From the NCBI RefSeq assembly GCF_963678635.1, contig NC_087062.1, positions 54,074,473 through 54,138,472 on the forward strand: a DNA stretch of 64,000 nucleotides, given 5' to 3'. Both the position numbers and the translations under genes were made by a program. How positions within the stretch are numbered: position 1 is the first letter of the stretch; the number at the start of each line of letters is the position of its first letter. The notes under the pieces are model-generated. The model saw only the letters and a list, made by a program, of their open reading frames with translations. It made no database searches and was not told where the DNA came from. Positions 47,691 through 55,878 of the stretch are shown here, piece by piece. Origin of the DNA: Symsagittifera roscoffensis. Lineage: Eukaryota > Xenacoelomorpha > Acoela > Convolutidae.

Positions 47691-49949
47691 TTATTTGCTG
47701 GTGTCGATGACGTAAGTGAGGGCACACTTTCCACAGTAGTATCTGTCCTTGTGGTTGGCCATGAAGATACCAGCGCCGCAGTTTTCCGACTCACACTCCT
47801 TCCTCAGTCGGGTGATTTTACCACTGTCGTCCACTTTGTAGTATTTAAGCACAGGAAGCTTGACCTACAACAAAAAAAAAAACTCGTTTCTAGGCTAACT
47901 TGACTTGAGCATTCATTTTGATGTTTGACTACCTATAATACCACTTCAAGTTCGATTTCCAAGATTCAAAAGCAGGAGCGGATATAGTATTTTTTCATAC
48001 AGATTTATACAAAAATCGACAATTTTGTCGACTTTTCTGTAGATCGACCAGTTTGACTCTACCAGGTCTCCAAAAACTCTATAATTACCTTAAATCGCTA
48101 AACCTTTTGATAATAAAACTTTGATCAACATAGCCAAGAGACAGTTGGGAAAGAAAAATGAACGCAAGAAAACAAAAAAAGACGTTTTTGCAAAATTTTC
48201 AACTTTCGAAATTCAAAATTAAAAAAATATATATATGGCCTTAAAGCTCTTTCAATGTCGTGAATATTTTATGATGGAACTTTTTTGATAAAATTAACTC
48301 AATTCCACAAAACTGGATCAATAGGTAAAGTTTTAATCCGTTGGGATACCTGAAACTTTATCCACTTTCGAAATTAGAAAACGATCACATTTTGTGACTT
48401 CTATACTTTTGATGTTCGATAGTGAAGTTCGCATTCCTTTTGACAAAGGATATTAACTTTAAAAAAAGCACAATTCAAACCGCAAAAAAAAACAAATTTG
48501 AGCGCGAACAAATTGAAGACTTTTCCTGAAAAAAAGCAAATCATCACTCATATAAGAGTTCACTACATCCATCGACTCTCTTTGGAAAATAGCTGCTTTT
48601 TTCAGAAGGTTTCAAAAGGAAAAGGCTGGCTAGTCCCTTAAAATTACTATTATTCACTTCTTGACAAACCGGTCAAAACGAACAGAATTTGGAACTTTTA
48701 ACGCGTATGTCTCAAATTGCGTTGACGTTAGACAAAAAGTGATGTACACAAAAAATGGCTTAGACTTTTAACATAAATAATATGCTTTTTTTGCTAAGTT
48801 CCGGCCCAAATGTTAACATAAAAGAGGGTTCTTTTTGGCTCATTTGCTTCAGTCAAAAACTACACAACAAGTACCGGAGCAACTGATGAGAAAATTATAT
48901 CAAATTTCACCTCTTGTGCGGCCCAACAAAGTTCAAGGTTTTAATCTCTCAAAATTTGTAGAAAGGAATATGTTTTTGTTTGACAGTCAAAAAATGTCAT
49001 TCCTGACATTTGACAGTCAAAATAACTTCATAAAATGTCAAATTGATCTAAAACGTTTTAAAACGTTTCTGCGCATTTTCCGGAGAACATACCCTGCTTA
49101 AATTTCGTTGGGCAACAGAAGAGGTTGCTCCAATACTTTCGGCGTAAACTTTGATTGAAGAAAATGAATGAGCCAGAAAGGAACCTATTTTAGGTTAAAT
49201 TTTCGGGTCCGAATTTTGCCAAAAATGGATCATTAGTTCTGCTATAAAATCTAAGCTACTGTTGTTCTTATCAATTTTTGTCTAACGTGTCAACCCAATT
49301 TGAGACAAAAGCGTTCAAAATTTTCAATTCTGTTCGTTTAGTCCGGTTAATTCAAATCAGCACTGCACTTGCCAATGCCAATTTTGTCCAAAATATCTTT
49401 AGTTGAGTTGTCTAGAAAACAAATAGTTGAGGTGTCTGTCCGAGCTGACGCGGCACTGAGCGAAGAAGACAGTTCAAAATGAAAATACAAACTATTCAGC
49501 AAAATTGAATTCTAAGATTACTCAGCCTACTTTCGAATAATTAATTTTTGAAAAAATCCATGTCTGGGGTCACTTCACCCTGTTCAAATTATAGGTCAGT
49601 AAAAAAATATGTTGAATTGAATCCAAGTCAGAAAGCGGTCAAAAAAGTTTTGTTTTACCTTCTTTGTCTTCTTCTTGATCTTCTTGGGGGTAGTGTAGAC
49701 CTTCTTCTTTCGTTTCTTACCACCACCAGACAGACCAAGAACAACGTGAATTGTTGATTCCTTCTCCACTCCCTCACTTAGTAGCTCATCTCCGTCTTCT
49801 AGTTGTTTGCCTCCAAAGATAAGTCTCAATTCTTCACTAGGGATCTCCTCCTTGTTCTCGATTTTAGCCTTGAGTACTTCAACGGTGTCTGTTGGCTCAA
49901 CATCCAAGGTGATAGTTTTGCCCGTGAGGGTTTTCACAAAGATTTGCAT
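47691..49949 (-). CDS. RPS27A: ubiquitin-like/ribosomal protein S27a (eS31) fusion, two exons
   Basis: Exon 1 is 49659-49949 (97 codons, phase 0; donor GTAAAAC) and exon 2 is 47691-47864 (57 codons plus stop; acceptor TTTGTTGTAG), giving 154 residues. Residues 1-76 align without gaps to ubiquitin, residues 77-97 are the basic linker ([14 protein letters not shown] onward), and the rest is the S27a zinc ribbon with its four cysteines (CESENC at about 113-118, then CGKC). S27a sits in the 40S subunit; the ubiquitin part is normally cut off and used as ubiquitin. Here it differs from canonical ubiquitin at 25 of 76 positions and ends LGLSGG instead of LRLRGG. All seven lysines, the L8/I44/H68/V70 patch and the Gly-Gly cleavage site remain. 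An acceptor (tttttttttcag) ends 5 bases before the ATG. Confidence 0.92.
47865..49658 (-). other. RPS27A intron
   Basis: 1794-base intron. It contains a dispersed repeat segment (48160-48600) shared with 44500-44870, and a complete foldback element (48667-49348). Confidence 0.75.
48667..49348. mobile_element. foldback/MITE-like element with long inverted repeats
   Basis: 682 bases bounded by aaccgg and ccggtt. The two arms are imperfect reverse complements for at least 190 bases and probably about 290. For example, the arm at 48680-48745 pairs with 49270-49340, 48750-48860 pairs with 49130-49260, and 48868-48940 pairs with about 49060-49125. The centre carries its own short direct repeat of tttgacagtcaaa. 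The small plus-strand frame inside (48835-49101) is not considered a gene. I found no convincing target-site duplication. Confidence 0.8.
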
Positions 49950-51360
49950 TTTCCCTGAAAAAAAAAGAGAACGCTAACATGTACGCTCTAATAGTTTGTT
50001 TACCATCGAAAATAGGGGTAAAATTTCTTTATTTGAATTTTAAATTACAGCAAAACATCTATTTCAGTTTTAAATTCTCTCACTATTAGATTAAATTTAA
50101 ACGGAGCATCAACACTATCTGGTAGAAAATTAATCAAATTGTTAGTCGTTGTAATTGAAATAAACTCTCATGTGCTTAATTATCGATGGCTCCTGAGAAA
50201 AATCTGGTAGAAGTTTTAGAAAAATGAGCGTCAGTCATTGTAATTGCAACATACTGATGTGCCTAATTATGAGGGCCCCGAAATTGTCATTAAAGACAAG
50301 TTGGGATGGGATATTGGATTTAACTCAAAATTTAGATATCAAAAGAAGAAAGGTAGAAAAGTTAATAAATTTACTTAGACATTTTAATTTTCCAATTTGG
50401 AAATTTAATACTTCTCTTAAATGTAAGAGAAAAATTAACAATTCTCCAGTTTGAGAATTGGACTATTTGCTTTTTCTCTCTTTTTGAGATTTTAGCAATT
50501 TTCGCGAAATTTTAGAAGGTGTGCCTCACTATTCGCACCAATTTATTACGTTAGCAATACTTATGTACGCCGGACAAAGCGCTTGCTAGTAATATAGGGT
50601 CCTATCTTAGAAAGTAAATCTAAAATTCGCTGGAAATAACTTTCTACTCAATTGGGAAATCTCCCAATCTGTCGTAGAAAAAAATTCGTAATCTCTCGTG
50701 AATGTTATTGGTGCATTCGTATTTTACTAGAAGAGTCGTTCGAATAATCGTATTTTACGAGAAGAATCGTTATTATTCGTATTTAACGAGAAAAGTAGTT
50801 TTAATTTCCAATGCTTAAAACGTTATACGAGTTATTCCAATTGAATTTCCGTTAATTTTGCAAGGGGATAAAAACATTTATTTTATGGTGGCGGCGGCGT
50901 CACGCTTTATGAGCACAATAAAATTAATGTTTCTGTTTCAATCTGAAATCAGAACACAACCCTGCAAGATAGGGGGTTTTTGCAATTTTAGTTTCTCGGA
51001 AATAGTCATTATGAAAATTCTCTTTAAATTTGGGAGCCTCTTGCTCAAGCGGTTATGTCAAATAGCTCGTCCGGAAAGACAGAAATTTAAATAGCAGTTG
51101 AGAACAAAAAAAAACATAAAAAAGAAACAAAAGGCAGGAGTCAAGCCAAAACTGAACGAAATGCTGGAGAATTGCAACGAAGATCAGAAAAGAATGATAG
51201 TAGCATAAGAAAAAAGATTCGGCGCACTGCTCCCTGTTGAGAGGTTTTCAATGACCAAAGCTAATTTCAGAGACGACTACACACCAGATACGGTCAAAAC
51301 TTAAGCTTCTTCCAGTCAAAAAAGCTGCTTCAAAGGCTTCAGCACTCATTGTCATTGTAA
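49950..51360. other. intergenic region upstream of RPS27A
   Basis: No gene was seen. Bases 50700-50800 hold three or four copies of a degenerate cgtattttacgagaa motif. The RPS27A promoter or leader-splice region should lie at the left of this stretch. No TATA box is obvious. Confidence 0.4.
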
Positions 51361-52680
51361 ACGTGTGGAATTCACAATATCTCTAGGCCGACCTTTCACT
51401 CTACTTCGTGTCGCCGCTATATGTTTCCCTTTTACACTGGGTCGGTGGGGCAACCAAGTACCAGTGCTGTTCACAATCCCAAAAGGGTTAATTTGGTGGA
51501 TAGCCGGTCTGTATCGTATTATGTTGCTCGCCCCCTTTTGTGGTGCTCTTCCGGCTGTACCTCTCTCGTCAATCGATAATCGCTCGCAACAACACTTTTC
51601 GATAATAAGAATGAATTAAGAGATAAATATAATCCAACTACAGAATGGCCTATAATTGGCCCAGATAAAAATTATTCGTTCAATTAAGGAGAAGGGTTTG
51701 CGATTATTATTAATTAACTAACTGCCTCTAACAGTTATCAGCACTTCACTAATATCAACTTCCAGAGGTGCCTCTCTGAGTTTCACTTTCTTCTTGAAAG
51801 TACTTAGAAAAATTACCCTACCCGATAAATTAACAACTTTCGCGAAGTTGTTCCTTTAAGGTTTTTCGTAACTTTTTCTAACCAACTTGATTAGTCTCTC
51901 CTAATTTTTGTTCTGTCTTTGTCGCAAAGGTCGACCGGAACGTTCGTACCTTAAGTCTATTTACCCTTAGTTTTAGTTAGAGATGCCATCCCCTTATAAG
52001 TCTTAGCATTTACCTTTATGCCTCCTACGCAACGTTCCAGTTCATAAACTCGGCATGATCACATTAATTTAAATGCCAGGTTCCAAATGCCAATCAAAGC
52101 TATGCAAAACAAATAGCAAATGCAACTTCAACTCAATCCAAGCTATATTTACATATCAACATTACCAAGGACTTTATTTAACTTTCCCGTAACTTTTCCC
52201 GTCTCCCACACTTAGGGTAAATTCACAAAGGACTTAGTTTCCTAATTATCATAATCCAAAAATTCCCATGCATAACCTATTCAAATTTCAACCTAATCAA
52301 CCTTCAGGTTAAGCCATTCCCCCAACTAGTGTCCAATTGAGCCAAAAAAAACATCTCCCAGAAGCCAATGGAATATCCAGTACATTTCTAATATTTATGT
52401 TAATTAATTCCCTATTCCCTCTGTCATATTGCCAAATTAATATGTGACTACTTTTCTGTGCCATTGACGCATTTCTATTAATAGTTCATTCGCCAAGTCA
52501 AAATTTAACCCAATGTTTATTTAACTAACTCGTATTAAATCCAACAATATACCACTATACATTAAGCCAAGATATTCCATCGAATTCCAGGAAATGCCTA
52601 ACTAATTTCCTATGCACGCAAATTGTCACCCAATATCAATAACATATCTCTATTAACTCCCCTGATTACGAGACATATGA
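51360..52680 (-). other. candidate 3' LTR region
   Basis: Non-coding, without repeats of the host type. On the minus strand a TATAAG box lies at about 51994-51999 and an AATAAA at about 52170. LTR identity cannot be proved here because the partner LTR is outside the window. Confidence 0.3.
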
Positions 52681-53490
52681 TTTGGGCTACTTTCCGGTGC
52701 TAATTTTAGGGGTTTCGGGGCTAAAATTCCAAAAGGTCAAGTAAAGGTCAACCCGGGGTCACCCGGGGTCAAGTCTCCCATAATCGGTTCGAGGTCACAT
52801 GGGGTCGTACCTACCAAGTTTCATCCATATCCGACAAATACTTCTCAAGTTATCCCACTTTTAAGGTTCATTATCACTTTTCCCGGGAAAGGTCAATTAG
52901 CACCAGAAAGGTCAACCGGGAGCTGAGACCTATAGGGGTCCTTTTTACCGGGGTGGGTTATACTACACATATAAGCCATGAAATCGATATGCCCTCGCGC
53001 ATTATTTTTCGCAAATAGCCCATTAACACCTAAAAGGGGTGATATTCCCAAGTGCTAATAGCCCGTGCCATTGTCACCCAGTAGGGTCATCATCCTAATA
53101 TACGATAGACCATGTCACTATCTACCATCCCTCCAAGTTTCAGCTCCCTAGGGTCATTGGGGGTCGAGAAGTAGCCTCCGGGAGTCATGTGGGGGTTTGT
53201 TTGTTTAGGGCATAAATCGGGCCGGGGTGACCTTGGAGATCTGGAATTCCAAACTTAAGCTTCCCTCATCCAGGGCTACCACATATTTAAAAATGAGCTC
53301 AATCGGATCATTAGTTAAGGGTTTCCGGTGGGGCCAATTGCACTTCCGGGAACCGTTATCACTCGGCCCCAGGGGGTCAAGCGGGTCCGGCGCTTTGCAT
53401 GCCCGGGTCAAATCATCTCTAGTATCACTCCATTAAATTTCATAAAGTTCGCCCTTATAGTTCCCGAGTTGGGGGGGGGGGGGGGGGGTT
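52680..53490 (+). repeat. GGTCA/GGGTCA-rich non-coding segment
   Basis: Repeated words such as aaggtca, ggggtca and ggtcaacc, with recurring phrases ccaagtttca(t/g) and cattgggggtcg. It ends in an 18-G run at 53471-53488. Similar GGTCA-rich non-coding repeats are known from bivalves and other invertebrates. Short frames here are not genes. Confidence 0.5.
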
Positions 53491-53671
53491 GGCGGGAGCT
53501 ATTGCATTCACTATTTTCACTAAAGAGGGGGATTAATCCCACGAACTTAATTAAACACGAGTTTAATTCAATCTTAACTTAACTATTTCATTATTTACCA
53601 ATCAGTCATTCGGTAGCGTTCTAAACGGTTTCTTCATCTTATTACATATTATTCGATTTATCATCTTTATC

Positions 53672-54130
53672 ATGGATTTTGAATTATATACCCAAATATC
53701 CCAATACCTCCACGCTACCCCGAAAGAACGACGGAAAATACCCCCCGGCCTTGCCCGAAACAAAAGAACCGCCTTCTGCCTTAGAGCGAAGAAGTATTCC
53801 CTCGTGGATGGATACCTACGCCGAGATGGGAAAATCGTTCTCCACAAGCTTAACGTCACCCCCGTGTTACGTAATTTACATAGGTCAACCTTAAGTCATC
53901 GGGGGAACTCTAACGATCTACACCAAGAAGCGCGATCGCAGTATTTCATAGAGGGAGACCTCCGTGATGTCTGTCGAAATGTCTGTTTAGAGTGCATTAA
54001 ATGTATTGAAGCCCGGATGATCCTATCTGACGAGGTTCCTATGCGACATTTATCGTCCAAGACTCGCGAACGAATATGCCGGACGATTATGACGCCGGTG
54101 AAAAAAAGCAAAGGGAAATCGATCGCATAA
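53672..54130 (+). CDS. antisense ORF with integrase-like H2C2 zinc-binding motif
   Basis: 152 residues from an ATG, on the strand opposite to the Gypsy element. Residues 43-60 (SLVDGYLRRDGKIVLHKL) resemble the segment preceding integrase zinc fingers. H70 and H76, followed by C105, C108 and C111 (CLECIKC), fit the H-x5-H ... C-x2-C pattern of the integrase H2C2 domain. No catalytic DDE core follows. It could be a captured or repurposed domain, or a fragment of another element. It is the first of three plus-strand frames in this part of the element. Confidence 0.55.
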   Translation: MDFELYTQISQYLHATPKERRKIPPGLARNKRTAFCLRAKKYSLVDGYLRRDGKIVLHKLNVTPVLRNLHRSTLSHRGNSNDLHQEARSQYFIEGDLRDVCRNVCLECIKCIEARMILSDEVPMRHLSSKTRERICRTIMTPVKKSKGKSIA

Positions 54131-54254
54131 ACCTCGTGTCCCTGTCTTCGTTGCCGGGAAAAAACCTATCGCCACCCAAGACTGCGATAGTGCCAACGTC
54201 AACACGCACGAACCCATTACGATCGAAGGCGCTTGCACTCTTTCTTCTTGTTTA

Positions 54255-54632
54255 TTGGATTGCCTACATTACCTTATTACCGGGAGAAAAGTACAGTCGT
54301 ACCGCTTGCAACGGACCTTAGAGGATCAGCAATTGCGTGAACGAGGACGTTTGGATTCGTTCTATTATCCATTTCACGATCCCAATGCGACGTTACTATC
54401 ACGTGGGGTCATTGATTCCGACATGCACCTGCTCGCCGAAATGCTCGGGGTACATATATACGAGTACCGGACCGACCTAAGTCCCCCGAAATGGAATTAC
54501 GTCGCGGGGAATAAACACGGTCAAAACGGATCGGAAGCTATTTACCTCCAGTATTGGCAGCAACATGAGGGGCCCCACAAAGGGGAAGGGCATGTCGCAA
54601 TTATTACCGGAATGCATCCAAAACCTACATAG
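54255..54632 (+). CDS. antisense ORF like an OTU cysteine protease
   Basis: The open frame is clear of stops from about 54102, in a frame other than that of the preceding ORF; the ORF-start codon at 54255 is TTG, so the true start is unknown. OTU-like signs: a possible nucleophile cysteine in EGACTLSSC just upstream of 54255, followed by LDCLHYLITG; the helix-strand pair SDMHLLAEMLGVHIYEY; and a late GHVAIITG that may supply the active-site histidine. OTU proteases cleave ubiquitin chains and occur in several viruses and transposons. The assignment rests on the motif order alone. Confidence 0.5.
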   Translation: MDCLHYLITGRKVQSYRLQRTLEDQQLRERGRLDSFYYPFHDPNATLLSRGVIDSDMHLLAEMLGVHIYEYRTDLSPPKWNYVAGNKHGQNGSEAIYLQYWQQHEGPHKGEGHVAIITGMHPKPT

Positions 54633-55000
54633 TTTTATTCAAAATCCCCTTTTACTTGAACTTTTCTTATTATTTCAAATATCTTCATCATTCTCATCTT
54701 GGTATTTAATTTCGACCATTTTGGGTCCCTATTATGCACATGCTTCGATTCGTTCGTCTCCGACAAATATTTACTGCAAATATTTGCTGGATTATAGGAC
54801 GTTCGATTTTGGGCTGTGCGCATCATTCCTATTTCATATCTACTACATTCAAGTTACTTTTAAACGTGAGTAATTTTTGGTATAAACTTTCAATAATTTG
54901 TTTTGAATATTTTGTAACCTGTTCTTTTAGCCAAACTTTTCATTTAACTCATAAAAAGTCCCATTTTGTCCTATTTAGAGCCGAATTTCCCGTAAAACAC

Positions 55001-55375
55001 ATGGCCACCCAATCTCATTTCGTCTGGGCCCTTCAGTTTGAGGAGGGGGAGAACGCTACCCCCTTCTTTTGGGGCAGGAACCAGCCCACAGAACTCCCCT
55101 TGCGAATAAAGCTAATGAAAGTGGCCGCATACCTCGGCACACACCGCCACATCTCTGACATCACTATCGTCTACTTCAAGTATGGAGTAGAGTGCGAGAT
55201 GACCGTACCGATGAATTCAACGGAGGCGTTGTGGCTCGCAAATCAATTGAGAGATTATGGGGGAAAACTTCCGGCCGAGCAAAATGAACTGGCCAGGGAC
55301 ATTGGCGAAGTCCTGTCCCTGGTTTCGATTTCTCACTTCGGGCCAAATACCGCTTTTTTTAAAACCCCTAATTGA
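55001..55375 (+). CDS. antisense ORF, unknown protein
   Basis: 124 residues from the ATG at 55001. The frame is open further upstream, but a splice acceptor-like cctatttag ends at about 54978. A strong donor-like GTGAGT lies at about 54868, so a plus-strand intron is plausible. The sequence (MATQSHFVWALQFEEGEN at the start) contains no domain I recognise. Codon and base composition resemble the Gypsy element. Confidence 0.45.
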   Translation: MATQSHFVWALQFEEGENATPFFWGRNQPTELPLRIKLMKVAAYLGTHRHISDITIVYFKYGVECEMTVPMNSTEALWLANQLRDYGGKLPAEQNELARDIGEVLSLVSISHFGPNTAFFKTPN

Positions 55376-55878
55376 TACGTATATATCATCATGCCTGTAA
55401 CTTATAACTAATAATCCGGATATCAATTCAAGTATCTATCTGCGTTTTCCGGCTATATGAGATCATAGAATTACATATTCTACAGTCTTCTCTCCTATTA
55501 TCTTATTCTCCCGAATAAGGGAGTTGTACCACCTAGTATGCCTATCTTAGACCTTAGTGTAATCGCAAACCCTTTAGTCAACTTCCCCGAAATAGAAAAG
55601 ATACAGGCTCCTAGAGTATAGCACTAATGAGTGGGGGGTCAAGCATCGCTTGACTCGGGGAACGACTAATATAAAAAATTTTACTCTTCAAAGTATAGCC
55701 CAACCTCCTTCAATCATAAGTTACTATAAATAGCTAGGAGGTGGAGTTACACAACCACGTGAGTAGCACCGAATACACAGGACCTGGATATAATAGTTTA
55801 ATTAAAAAGTTTCGCTCACGGCCGGTCGACTGGCTCCTCTCCCTCTCCCTCACACTCACCCTCGCCCGCCTCTCGTCC
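55376..55878. other. spacer between antisense ORFs and env
   Basis: Non-coding. At 55836-55880 the minus strand is strongly purine-rich (gagggagagggagaggag), overlapping the end of env; it may be a polypurine tract. Confidence 0.4.

Noticed and set aside
48835-49101. 88-codon plus-strand frame in the RPS27A intron
   Set aside because: It lies wholly inside the foldback element and has repeat-derived sequence.
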